20,656 nt of DNA from Ruminococcaceae bacterium UBA7135 (lineage in GTDB: Bacteria > Bacillota > Clostridia > Oscillospirales > Ruminococcaceae), in assembly GCA_002492075.1 (NCBI GenBank), contig DKXD01000220.1, positions 2,000 through 22,655 of the forward strand, written 5' to 3'. Positions 6,014 through 12,490 of the stretch are shown here, piece after piece. Position 1 is the stretch's first letter, and each line of letters begins with the position of its first letter. The notes below the pieces were generated by a model. It worked only from the letters and a program-made list of their open reading frames with translations. It had not been told where the DNA came from and did no database searches. A program made the position numbers and the translations under genes.

Positions 6014-7522
6014 ATGAGGCTGTTCAAAAAAATAACATCGCTGCTGACAGCGGTCTTTCTGGCAGGCGCTTTGGCGCTGCCGCCCACGGCAGACCCCGCG
6101 TTCGCCGAATCGAATGTAACAAGCGGCGCTAATAACACCGCGAACTCAACAAGCGCGGAATATATCCCCGCCGATACCGCGGGATATGTGCGATGGACAG
6201 GCTCCGCAAAGCTTGCCGAAAACCGCAATTACTACATAGATAAACCCGTAAAGATCACCGATGAAAAGAGCGTAACTCTGCCAAAGAGCAGTAAGCTGCT
6301 TATAAAAGACGGCGGTTCGCTTACCGTGTTTACGGACAGCTCTATGCTCATAAAAGGCGAGCTTACCGTTGAACCGTCCGCAAGAATGAACGTTTCGGGA
6401 GAGCTTGCCGCGGTCAAGGATTCCGCGATATACAATTACGGAACGTTTGCGAGCACCAATCTTTCCACGCTGCACCTGTCCTCTGTTTTTCTTACGGGAA
6501 GCAAGGGGCTTACCGCGCTCTCGGGAGAGGTATACATTTACAAAAACGGAACACTTGAAAATCACAACCGACTGACGCTCTCCGAAACCTCCGACGTCAC
6601 GCTTACGGGAAAAGCCGTTTGCGAAAAAAACGGTCTGCTGTTTCTAAAGGGCAGATTTGTCGTAACGATGAACGGCGAGCTTACCTCAAACGGCGCTTTG
6701 TATCTTTATACAAACGCCGCGTGTGGAGGCGAGATAACGCTGGGCGCAGGCTCCAAGCTGTTCAAGGATCACGGCGGACGCTTTACGCTTACAAAAGCGG
6801 GAGAATTTAACGATAACAGAAAACGCGAAGTTCCCGAAAACACCGCTCCCCCCGACGCTCCCTCAGAATATGATTCCGAGCCCGAGTCCGTAAACTGGCT
6901 TGGCGTTGATGTTTCGCGATATCAGGGCGCTATCGACTGGAAGAGAGTGAAAGCGTCGGGAGTGGATTTCGTGCTGCTGCGTTCCTCTATCGGCGACGGT
7001 TCGGACATCATTTCGGGCGAGGATATTCGCTTCTCGAAAAACGTTGTTCAGGCTAAAGAAGCGGGACTTATGGTCGGCGCTTATCACTATCTCTGGGCTG
7101 AAACCGTCGAGGATGCAAGAAAAGAGGCGAGGTTTTTCATCAAGACTATTTCGCCTTATGCGCTGGATTTCCCCGCGATACTCGACTTTGAAGAGCCGTC
7201 ACAGCAGCAAAATCTCACCAATGCCGAACGCACAAGAATAGCCAAGGCATTTCTGGAAGAAGTAAAGAACGCGGGGTATTACCCCATGCTTTACACTAAC
7301 AAAAGCTGGGCTGTGACCTATCTTGATATGGACGAGCTTTCCGAATACGAGATCTGGCTTGCGGAATGGTTCCCTCAGCCCTCCTACACGGGAGACTTCG
7401 GTATCTGGCAATATACGCCATACGGAGAGGTTTCGGGCATATCGGGCAGCGTAGACCTTGACGTGTGCTATAAAAATTACCGAAAGCTTATTTTGAACGG
7501 CGGATATAATCACTTAAAATAA
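6014..7522 (+). CDS. Secreted GH25 muramidase with repeat domain
   Basis: A 502-residue exported protein. Residues 1-31 form a signal peptide (basic MRLFKK, hydrophobic core, likely cleavage after AFA). Residues about 60-265 contain short repeating beta-strand units, roughly 20 residues each, of the pattern SxLxIxGxLxV, suggesting a beta-solenoid. An acidic/proline linker (270-292) leads to a C-terminal GH25 domain (about 295-492): GVDVSRYQG with D299, then LDFEEP with catalytic-type D391 and E393, and WLAEW and GIWQYT. GH25 enzymes cleave the MurNAc-GlcNAc bond of peptidoglycan. The repeat domain may bind the wall or shield the enzyme, which is inference. Start: GGAG nine bases before the ATG. 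The next gene follows without a terminator. Confidence 0.92.
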   Translation: MRLFKKITSLLTAVFLAGALALPPTADPAFAESNVTSGANNTANSTSAEYIPADTAGYVRWTGSAKLAENRNYYIDKPVKITDEKSVTLPKSSKLLIKDGGSLTVFTDSSMLIKGELTVEPSARMNVSGELAAVKDSAIYNYGTFASTNLSTLHLSSVFLTGSKGLTALSGEVYIYKNGTLENHNRLTLSETSDVTLTGKAVCEKNGLLFLKGRFVVTMNGELTSNGALYLYTNAACGGEITLGAGSKLFKDHGGRFTLTKAGEFNDNRKREVPENTAPPDAPSEYDSEPESVNWLGVDVSRYQGAIDWKRVKASGVDFVLLRSSIGDGSDIISGEDIRFSKNVVQAKEAGLMVGAYHYLWAETVEDARKEARFFIKTISPYALDFPAILDFEEPSQQQNLTNAERTRIAKAFLEEVKNAGYYPMLYTNKSWAVTYLDMDELSEYEIWLAEWFPQPSYTGDFGIWQYTPYGEVSGISGSVDLDVCYKNYRKLILNGGYNHLK

Positions 7523-7574
7523 ACTTTTCACCGATCTCACAAAAAACGCCGAATATACAAAAGAGGTGAATATC

Positions 7575-8324
7575 ATGGGCGACGCCCAAAAACCTAAACG
7601 CGCTTTTTTCCACGCCGACACCACAGGCTATTCCATCGCCCTTCGGCATACGCTGACTATCGTTGTGATACCGCTTATCGCGGTGTGCATTTTCTGCACA
7701 GTGAACATCGTTCTGCACTATGACCTCGGGTTTACTCGGCTGTTGATCTATGTCATAGCGGGGTGCGTTTTTTTCGGAATGGCGTTCACGTTCTCGGCGG
7801 TATATATCACCGAAAAAAGGAAACGCCGACACGCGCGATTTACCTTTTTTGATATTCTTCCGCAGGGAATGATATTCAGCGAATACGCGGGCGAGTTTAT
7901 ACGCTATGGTGACCGCATTATACTTCGGCGGCTGTATTATATCCCGTTTTCCGATTTTGAAAGCGTTTCGCGCGACCCGAAGAAAACGCCCCGCGAACTT
8001 ACGATAAAGGGAGCCGTTCGTGCTTATTTTTTCGAAGATACAAGGCTGGGATATCATGTTGACGAAAACGGAAATGTAATCTTTGACTCCGTTGTACTCA
8101 ACATGGGTATGTTCGAGCCGATTTCGGAATTTACGATCAAAAAGCGCTTTGGCAACACCAAGGCTCTGGAAGCGTCCATACTTTTTTACAAGGAAAAGTT
8201 CGATAATATGCCCGAAAAGAAGCCGTTCGACATCTCCGACTTTGTTCCCGTGCGCCGCAAACGCAGGCTGCACACCTCAAATCCCGCATTGGAGGCGCCA
8301 AGCTTTAACAGGAACTGGAAGTGA
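7575..8324 (+). CDS. Two-TM membrane protein of unknown function
   Basis: A 249-residue protein. After a short basic N-terminus come two predicted membrane segments (about residues 27-48 and 55-78), a very basic turn (EKRKRRHAR), and a soluble beta-rich region (about 85-200). The layout recalls small YcxB-like or PH-like membrane proteins, but I do not recognise the family with confidence. The C-terminus is basic and likely disordered (RRKRR onward). The start at ATG 7575 is chosen because GAGG lies eight bases upstream; the in-frame GTG at 7566 is part of that ribosome site. It lies 52 bases after the GH25 gene with no terminator between, so the two are probably cotranscribed and may share an envelope role. 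Confidence 0.75.
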   Translation: MGDAQKPKRAFFHADTTGYSIALRHTLTIVVIPLIAVCIFCTVNIVLHYDLGFTRLLIYVIAGCVFFGMAFTFSAVYITEKRKRRHARFTFFDILPQGMIFSEYAGEFIRYGDRIILRRLYYIPFSDFESVSRDPKKTPRELTIKGAVRAYFFEDTRLGYHVDENGNVIFDSVVLNMGMFEPISEFTIKKRFGNTKALEASILFYKEKFDNMPEKKPFDISDFVPVRRKRRLHTSNPALEAPSFNRNWK

Positions 8325-8338
8325 TTCCCGAATAAAAA

Positions 8339-8355
8339 TCCCCTTATTATGGGGA
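8339..8355 (-). terminator. Second terminator of ribosomal cluster
   Basis: A short hairpin (TCCCC with GGGGA, 7-base loop) followed on the minus strand by TTTTTATT. It lies just beyond the main terminator at 8374-8399, giving a tandem stop. Confidence 0.5.
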
Positions 8356-8373
8356 GAAAAACAGACTATAAAA

Positions 8374-8399
8374 ATTCCCTCCCCGTATGGGGAGGGAAT
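8374..8399 (-). terminator. Main terminator after rplQ, bidirectional
   Basis: An 11-bp perfect stem (ATTCCCTCCCC with GGGGAGGGAAT) and a 4-base loop. The minus-strand side continues TTTTTATAG and the plus-strand side AATTTTATTAT. It stops transcription of the ribosomal cluster 18 bases after rplQ and probably also of the convergent gene ending at 8324. Confidence 0.93.
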
Positions 8400-8417
8400 A
8401 ATTTTATTATCAAATGA

Positions 8418-8768
8418 TCAATCCTTGATAAGCTCAATGACTGCCATTTCCGCAGCGTCGCCGCGGCGCGGACCGAGCTTATAAATTCTCGTGTAACCGC
8501 TGTTTCTGGAAGCGTACTTGTTCTCCGCAACATCGGTAAAGAGCTGCTTTGCAACTGTTTCCTTGGTGATGTAGGAATAAACCTGACGCTTTGTGTGCAG
8601 GGTATTTGCCTTGCTAAGAGTGATCATCTTCTCCGCTTCCGCGCGAACTTCCTTTGCGCGCGTTACGGTAGTTTCGATCTTTCCGTTCTCAAACAGAAAA
8701 GTAACCATACCTCTGAGCATTGCTTTTCTGTGATCGCTTGCGCGACCGAGTTTTCTTGTACCGGGCAT
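8418..8768 (-). CDS. rplQ: Ribosomal protein L17
   Basis: A 116-residue protein with the typical L17 start MPGTRKLGRASDHRKAMLR, the TRAKEVR segment and the C-terminal YTRIYKLGPRRGDAAEMAVIEL. Length is normal for Firmicutes. L17 binds 23S rRNA near the exit-tunnel opening of the 50S subunit. AAAGGAG lies eight bases before the ATG. It is the last gene of the ribosomal cluster, 79 bases after rpoA and followed by the tandem terminator, the usual ending of alpha operons. Confidence 0.98.
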   Translation of the reverse strand: MPGTRKLGRASDHRKAMLRGMVTFLFENGKIETTVTRAKEVRAEAEKMITLSKANTLHTKRQVYSYITKETVAKQLFTDVAENKYASRNSGYTRIYKLGPRRGDAAEMAVIELIKD

Positions 8769-8847
8769 TTCTTTTTCTCCTTTCGGTAGAATTTTTAAGA
8801 CCGCATCGGCTCAAAACGTTTTACCGCCAAGCCTGCGTTTATCATTA

Positions 8848-9807
8848 TCAGTTACTCTCTTCCGAGGACATAAGGTCGCAGCCCAAAGACTGGAGCTTTG
8901 CCTTTACCTCGTCGAAGGACTTCTTTCCGAGATTTCTCACCTTCATCATATCCTCCGGAGACTTGTTCACCAAGTCCTCAACGGTGTTGATGCCCGCTCT
9001 CTTCAAGCAGTTGAACGAACGAACGGAAAGTTCAAGTTCTTCGATGGTCATTTCAAGTACCTTGTCCTTGCGGCTTTCTTCCTTCGTTTCCATCAGCTCC
9101 TGAGGATTGGTCTCATCGGAAAGCTCCGCAAAAAGCTGAAGTCTTTCAATGAGTATCTTCGCAGCATAGGACACCGCTTCTTTCGCGGATATCGTGCCAT
9201 TTGTCCAAATTTCGATGATGAGCTTCTCGTAATCCGTTCTTTGACCGACACGCGTATTCTCAACGGTGTAGTTGCATTTCAGAACGGGAGTGTAAATGCT
9301 GTCTATCGGGATCGTATCGTGACCGGGCTGAAGCTGCATTTTGTTCTGTTCCGCCGAAACATAACCTCTGCCTCTGTCGAGTGTTATCGTCACGAAAAGC
9401 TTTGCGCCGGCACCCAATGTTGCAATGTGCATACCGGGATCGAGTATCTCGACCTCGCTGTCGGTTTTGATGTCCGCGGCAGTGACCTCACATTCTCCCT
9501 CGGCTTCTATATAAAGCGACTTGGGAGCCTCGCCGTACATTTTTGCTCTAAGCCCTTTGATGTTAAGGATTATTTCGGTAACGTCTTCTTTAACGCCGGG
9601 AATAGTGGAAAACTCGTGCATAATACCGTCGATCTTAACGGAAGTCGCAGCAACTCCCGGCAATGAGGAGAGTAACACCCTTCTGAGGCTGTTGCCCAAG
9701 GTGTTTCCATATCCGCTCTGGAGAGGTTCCAGAACGAACATTCCATAAGTTCCGTCTGACCTCAGCTTCGAGGTCTCTATGTTGAGCTTTTCAAATTTTT
9801 CAAGCAT
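8848..9807 (-). CDS. rpoA: RNA polymerase alpha subunit
   Basis: A 319-residue alpha subunit. The N-terminal assembly domain (about 1-230) shows GNTLGNSLRRVLLSSLPG (residues 35-52), needed for dimerisation and beta/beta' assembly. An acidic linker (about 231-250) leads to the C-terminal DNA- and activator-binding domain (about 251-312) with SVRSFNCLKRAGI, containing R263 at the position that contacts UP elements, and NLGKKS. The start at 9807 is supported by GGAGGG seven bases upstream and by the conserved MLEKFEKLNIE beginning; the longer frame from 9822 adds a few unconserved residues. It lies 316 bases after rpsD, an unusually wide gap filled with inverted repeats. Confidence 0.98.
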   Translation of the reverse strand: MLEKFEKLNIETSKLRSDGTYGMFVLEPLQSGYGNTLGNSLRRVLLSSLPGVAATSVKIDGIMHEFSTIPGVKEDVTEIILNIKGLRAKMYGEAPKSLYIEAEGECEVTAADIKTDSEVEILDPGMHIATLGAGAKLFVTITLDRGRGYVSAEQNKMQLQPGHDTIPIDSIYTPVLKCNYTVENTRVGQRTDYEKLIIEIWTNGTISAKEAVSYAAKILIERLQLFAELSDETNPQELMETKEESRKDKVLEMTIEELELSVRSFNCLKRAGINTVEDLVNKSPEDMMKVRNLGKKSFDEVKAKLQSLGCDLMSSEESN

Positions 9808-10123
9808 TGGTAACCCTCCCACCAGCTAGAACCTTCGGGATCTTGCTCCCTCGGGTCAATTATCCTGTGCACGGATCGGCAAATGCCGACCCTATCGGCA
9901 GCCGCGCCGCCGATACTGTTTGCCGCTTTCGGCAAACAATGCCGTATTCCTGTTAATTTTAACTCACACCGCGCCTTATTATCAGTATTGACGGCTTTTG
10001 CCCCGCGTAAACACCGCATGAGCACTGCCGGTATGAATTAAAAATAACTGCACTAAATATCTGTATGCAATATGCGTTCCCGAAACGCTCTTCAAAAAAC
10101 GATATTCGGGGACTGCTCTGCTG
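9808..10123 (-). other. 316-bp hairpin-rich gap, rpsD to rpoA
   Basis: No credible gene here. The half next to rpoA holds several stems: GTTTGCCG with CGGCAAAC (918-925 and 930-937 of the 9-kb line, that is 9918-9937; 8 bp, 4-base loop), and TGCCGA at 9884-9889, which can pair with TCGGCA on either side (9876-9881 or 9895-9900). The half next to rpsD holds a weaker CCCGAA/TTCGGG pair. No clear -35/-10 promoter was recognised. It could be a leader controlling rpoA-rplQ or an inserted repeat. Confidence 0.6.
9918..9937 (-). repeat. Perfect hairpin upstream of rpoA
   Basis: GTTTGCCG and CGGCAAAC form an 8-bp perfect stem around CTTT. Its core TTTGCCG/CGGCAAA is shared with the hairpin at 10811-10829 on the other side of rpsD. 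No T-run follows, so it is not an intrinsic terminator. Confidence 0.75.
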
Positions 10124-10729
10124 TTATTTAGAATACAGCTCGATAATCAGATGCTCTGCGATCTCATAATCCAGATCATCACGCTGGAACGGGCGCGTTA
10201 CTTTTGCGGACTGCTTTTCCTTATCGACTTCAAGCCACATGGGTGTGAGTCTGTCGCCTGCGATCTCCGCTATCTGCTCAAACTTCTTGCTCTTCTTGCT
10301 CTTCTCGCGAAGAGTAACCGTGTCGCCAACTTTTACTCTGTAAGAGGGAATATCAACTCTCTTGCCGTTCACACAGAAATGACCGTGAGTTACAAGCTGA
10401 CGTGCCTCGCGGCGTGTTGTCGCCATACCCATTCTGAATACGATGTTGTCAAGTCTGCTTTCAAGAAGTCTTATCAGGTTCTCACCGGCGATACCTTCTT
10501 CCTTGGTAGCCAGCTCGTAATAGTGATAAAACTGCTTTTCAAGAACGCCATAGATAAATTTCAGCTTCTGCTTTTCTTTCAGCTGCAAGCCGTACTCGGA
10601 CTGTTTCTTGCGGCGATTAGCCTCGGGGTGCTTTCTTTTGGATACTTTCTTCTCCGAGTAGCCCAAAACAGCGGGGCTGATATCAAGCGTTCTGCACTTA
10701 TTGGAGATCGGGTCGCGATTTACTGCCAT
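10124..10729 (-). CDS. rpsD: Ribosomal protein S4
   Basis: A 201-residue S4, a primary 16S rRNA binder that nucleates 30S assembly. Visible are the basic N-terminus MAVNRDPISNKCRTLDISP, the central LESRLDNIVFRMGMATTRREARQLVTHGHFCVNGK (S4 RNA-binding domain, about residues 89-150) and the C-terminal PMWLEVD region. Only one cysteine (C12) is present in the N-terminal region, so the zinc-binding four-cysteine cluster of some S4 proteins is absent. GGAGG lies 13 bases before the ATG. The gene is flanked by two long hairpin-rich gaps (191 and 316 bases), unlike most neighbours. In other bacteria S4 is a translational repressor of its operon; whether these gaps serve that here is inference. Confidence 0.98.
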   Translation of the reverse strand: MAVNRDPISNKCRTLDISPAVLGYSEKKVSKRKHPEANRRKKQSEYGLQLKEKQKLKFIYGVLEKQFYHYYELATKEEGIAGENLIRLLESRLDNIVFRMGMATTRREARQLVTHGHFCVNGKRVDIPSYRVKVGDTVTLREKSKKSKKFEQIAEIAGDRLTPMWLEVDKEKQSAKVTRPFQRDDLDYEIAEHLIIELYSK

Positions 10730-10777
10730 AAATAAATTTCCTCCGTTATTTCAATACAATATCGGCTTTTCATCGAA

Positions 10778-10800
10778 TTTCTTCCGCCTATCGGAAGAAA
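10778..10800 (-). repeat. Perfect hairpin upstream of rpsD
   Basis: TTTCTTCCG and CGGAAGAAA form a 9-bp stem with a 5-base loop, about 48 bases before the rpsD start. It lies in the presumed leader of rpsD and has no T-run. Confidence 0.7.
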
Positions 10801-10810
10801 CCGTTTCGGT

Positions 10811-10829
10811 TTTGCCGACGTCCGGCAAA
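10811..10829 (-). repeat. Second hairpin upstream of rpsD
   Basis: TTTGCCG and CGGCAAA form a 7-bp stem around ACGTC. The stem core is the same as in the hairpin at 9918-9937 upstream of rpoA, suggesting a shared short repeat or a shared regulator-binding structure. Confidence 0.7.
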
Positions 10830-10920
10830 CGTTGCGCCGGAGCTTTTTCTTATTGGATTGCGCCGTCATTACCGAGGCGCACAAAGTAAAGCTCTTATTT
10901 CTAAGCTCCTTACCTCTAAC

Positions 10921-11319
10921 TCACACTCTTCTTCTCTTGGGGGGTCTGCAACCGTTGTGGGGGATAGGTGTTACATCCTTTATCATCTTGACTTCCAAAC
11001 CTGCTGTCTGGAGAGCGCGGATAGCCGCCTCACGTCCCTGACCCGGACCCTTTACATAAACCTCCACAGTCTTAAGACCGTGTTCCATAGCTGCCTTTGC
11101 AGCTACCTCAGCAGCAGTCTGAGCCGCGAACGGTGTAGACTTTCTGGAGCCTCTGAAACCGAGTCCGCCTGCGGACGCCCACGAAAGTGCGTTGCCCTGA
11201 AGGTCGGTGATAGTGACGATCGTATTATTAAACGATGACTGGATATGCGCTGCGCCGTTTTCAACATTCTTGCGCTCGCGGCGTCTGCGGATAACCTGTT
11301 TTCCTTTAGCCTGTGCCAT
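10921..11319 (-). CDS. rpsK: Ribosomal protein S11
   Basis: A 132-residue S11 of the 30S platform, where it contacts 16S rRNA helix 45 and the mRNA exit region. Conserved segments include HIQSSFNNTIVTITD, ASAGGLGFRGSRKSTPFAAQ, VYVKGPGQGREAAIRAL and the C-terminal VTPIPHNGCRPPKRRRV. The asparagine-glycine in HNGCR is the position known in E. coli to form isoaspartate. The basic N-terminus has a run of arginines typical of Firmicutes S11. AGGAAAGG lies before the ATG, and the gene starts 19 bases after rpsM. The next gene, rpsD, follows only after 191 bases with two hairpins. Confidence 0.98.
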   Translation of the reverse strand: MAQAKGKQVIRRRRERKNVENGAAHIQSSFNNTIVTITDLQGNALSWASAGGLGFRGSRKSTPFAAQTAAEVAAKAAMEHGLKTVEVYVKGPGQGREAAIRALQTAGLEVKMIKDVTPIPHNGCRPPKRRRV

Positions 11320-11338
11320 TTATTTACCGCCTTTCCTG

Positions 11339-11710
11339 TTACTTCTTCTTGTTTGCAATAGTCTTCTTCGGACCCTTGCGTGTTCTGGCGTTAGTCTTTG
11401 TGCGCTGACCGCGAACGGGAAGACCCTTGCGATGACGCTGACCGCGATAGCAATTGATCTCGACAAGACGCTTGATGTTAAGAGCTACCATTCTTCTGAG
11501 GTCGCCCTCTACAACGTACTCGTCACGATCGATGACTTCACGGATCTTTGCCTCTTCCTCATCGGTGAGGTCTTTAACGCGTGTATCGGGATTTACTCCC
11601 GCCTTTGCCAGAATATCATTTGCGGATTTTCTGCCAATGCCGTATACATAGGTAAGACCTATTTCTACGCGCTTCTCCTTAGGCAGATCCACGCCGGCAA
11701 TTCTTGCCAT
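11339..11710 (-). CDS. rpsM: Ribosomal protein S13
   Basis: A 123-residue S13 of the 30S head, where it contacts 5S-bearing bridges to the large subunit and the P-site tRNA through its tail. Visible are MARIAGVDLPKEKR, the helix-hairpin-helix-like YGIGRKSANDILAKAGV, DLRRMVALNIKRL, RGQRHRKGLPVRGQRTKTNARTRKG and a lysine-rich C-terminal tail. Length is typical. AAGGAGG lies seven bases before the ATG. It starts 27 bases after rpmJ in the standard infA-rpmJ-rpsM-rpsK order. Confidence 0.98.
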   Translation of the reverse strand: MARIAGVDLPKEKRVEIGLTYVYGIGRKSANDILAKAGVNPDTRVKDLTDEEEAKIREVIDRDEYVVEGDLRRMVALNIKRLVEINCYRGQRHRKGLPVRGQRTKTNARTRKGPKKTIANKKK

Positions 11711-11737
11711 ACTCGTTCCTCCTTATTTTCTCTGTGC

Positions 11738-11851
11738 TTAGCCCTGTCTCTGCTTGTGCTTGGGTTCAACACAAATTACCATAACTTTGCCCTTGCGCTT
11801 GATAACTTTGCACTTATCGCACATGGGTTTTACCGAAGGTCTAACTTTCAT
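11738..11851 (-). CDS. rpmJ: Ribosomal protein L36
   Basis: A 37-residue L36, the smallest 50S protein. The translation begins MKVRPSVKPMCDKC and continues through KVIKRKGKVMVIC to EPKHKQRQG. The zinc ligands of the C+ form are present: C11, C14, C27 and H32. This zinc-binding form is replaced by a zinc-free paralogue under zinc starvation in some bacteria; no second copy is in this window. AAGGAGG lies eight bases before the ATG. A small hairpin (11884-11900) lies between infA and this gene. Confidence 0.98.
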   Translation of the reverse strand: MKVRPSVKPMCDKCKVIKRKGKVMVICVEPKHKQRQG

Positions 11852-11907
11852 TGTGTGTACCTCCTTACTGAAAGGTTAAAACCGGCTGTATTCCTCAGCC
11901 CTACTGT

Positions 11908-12126
11908 TTACTTGGCACGCCACGTGATCCTGCCCTTGCTGAGATCGTACGGGGACATCTCCACCGTTACCTTATCTCCCGGCAGAATGCGAATGTAATT
12001 CATCCGCAGCTTGCCGCTGATATGCGCCAAGATCTGGTGTCCGTTGGAAAGCTCCACCTTGAACTGTGCGTTCGGCAGCGCCTCCAGAATCGTTCCCTCT
12101 ACTTCCAAAACGTCTTCTTTAGACAA
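11908..12126 (-). CDS. infA: Translation initiation factor IF-1
   Basis: With a TTG start at 12126 the protein is exactly 72 residues, the standard IF-1 length, beginning SKEDVLEVEG after the initiator and ending YDLSKGRITWRAK. The single OB-fold includes NGHQILAHISGKLRMNYIRILPGD, the conserved ribosomal A-site-binding face. IF-1 occupies the 30S A site and helps IF-2 and IF-3 select the initiator tRNA. No ATG exists in frame near the expected start. The GTG at 12135 is inside the ribosome site itself. TTG is eight bases from AGGAGAG and gives the canonical N-terminus. The 84-base gap upstream contains most of an inverted-repeat element. Confidence 0.95.
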   Translation of the reverse strand: MSKEDVLEVEGTILEALPNAQFKVELSNGHQILAHISGKLRMNYIRILPGDKVTVEMSPYDLSKGRITWRAK

Positions 12127-12134
12127 GCTATTCA

Positions 12135-12141
12135 CTCTCCT
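12135..12141 (-). promoter_or_regulatory. Ribosome site deciding infA TTG start
   Basis: AGGAGAG is followed by eight bases (TGAATAGC) and then TTG at 12126. The spacing is ideal for TTG, while the overlapping GTG at 12135 would have no room. Confidence 0.85.
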
Positions 12142-12150
12142 GTAACGTGC

Positions 12151-12248
12151 TAATACCAATTCCAAAACAACGTACAAACATATGTTTGATATTCCGCACC
12201 TGTCATCACATCAAATTTCATCTGCACTGTGAACGGAAATTGGTATTA
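12151..12248. mobile_element. TA-flanked inverted-repeat element (MITE-like)
   Basis: Eleven-base perfect inverted ends, TAATACCAATT (12151-12161) and AATTGGTATTA (12238-12248), bound 98 bases. Just inside, CC and GG continue the pairing after one unpaired base. The outermost TA on each side could be a TA target duplication as made by IS630/Tc1-type transposases. No transposase is encoded. The right end lies inside the KOW gene. Origin by transposition is inference. Confidence 0.6.
12175..12188. repeat. 14-bp perfect palindrome
   Basis: CAAACATATGTTTG reads the same on both strands and lies inside the inverted-repeat element between the KOW gene and infA. It resembles the Gram-positive LexA box (CGAACATATGTTCG) with a symmetric change at one position per half. 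Binding by LexA is possible but unproven. Confidence 0.4.
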
Positions 12249-12489
12249 TCGGCTCGGCGCTCATTTTACCCAGCGTTTGCCGAAGTTTTTTATCCGTCAG
12301 CCCCTCAAGCTCTATCGAACGCCGGGTGCCTTGGACGTGCTTCAAATTTTTTTGCTTCGGGTGTTCGAGCTTGCGCTCTTTTCCATCGGCAACAAGTACC
12401 CTGTCGCCGACAGCTCCCACGACGAGCATCAACCGCCCCTTGTCGTGACCCGCGGAGCTTATCACCACTCTTCCCGCATTCATATCCAT
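12211..12489 (-). CDS. KOW-domain RNA-binding protein, L14e-like
   Basis: A 92-residue protein with an N-terminal KOW/SH3-like domain (about residues 4-37: AGRVVISSAGHDKGRLMLVV) followed by HPKQKNLKHVQGTRRS. This is the small KOW protein that many Clostridia carry between map and infA, related to archaeal/eukaryotic L14e. It is expected to bind RNA or the ribosome; its exact role is unknown to me. The start is one base after the map stop, with GGAGAG (in the map 3' end) eight bases upstream, so translation is coupled. Residues 81-92 and the stop codon lie within the inverted-repeat element at 12151-12248, so the C-terminus may have been changed by an insertion. Confidence 0.88.
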   Translation of the reverse strand: MDMNAGRVVISSAGHDKGRLMLVVGAVGDRVLVADGKERKLEHPKQKNLKHVQGTRRSIELEGLTDKKLRQTLGKMSAEPIIPISVHSADEI

Positions 12490-12490
12490 C

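Noticed and set aside
9777..10025. Minus-strand 82-codon open frame in the rpsD-rpoA gap
   Set aside because: It overlaps the start of rpoA, lacks a ribosome site, and its residues come from hairpin sequence; no family resemblance.
9808..10123. T-box or known riboswitch in the hairpin-rich gap
   Set aside because: No AGGGTGG-type T-box motif and no conserved riboswitch core could be found by eye.
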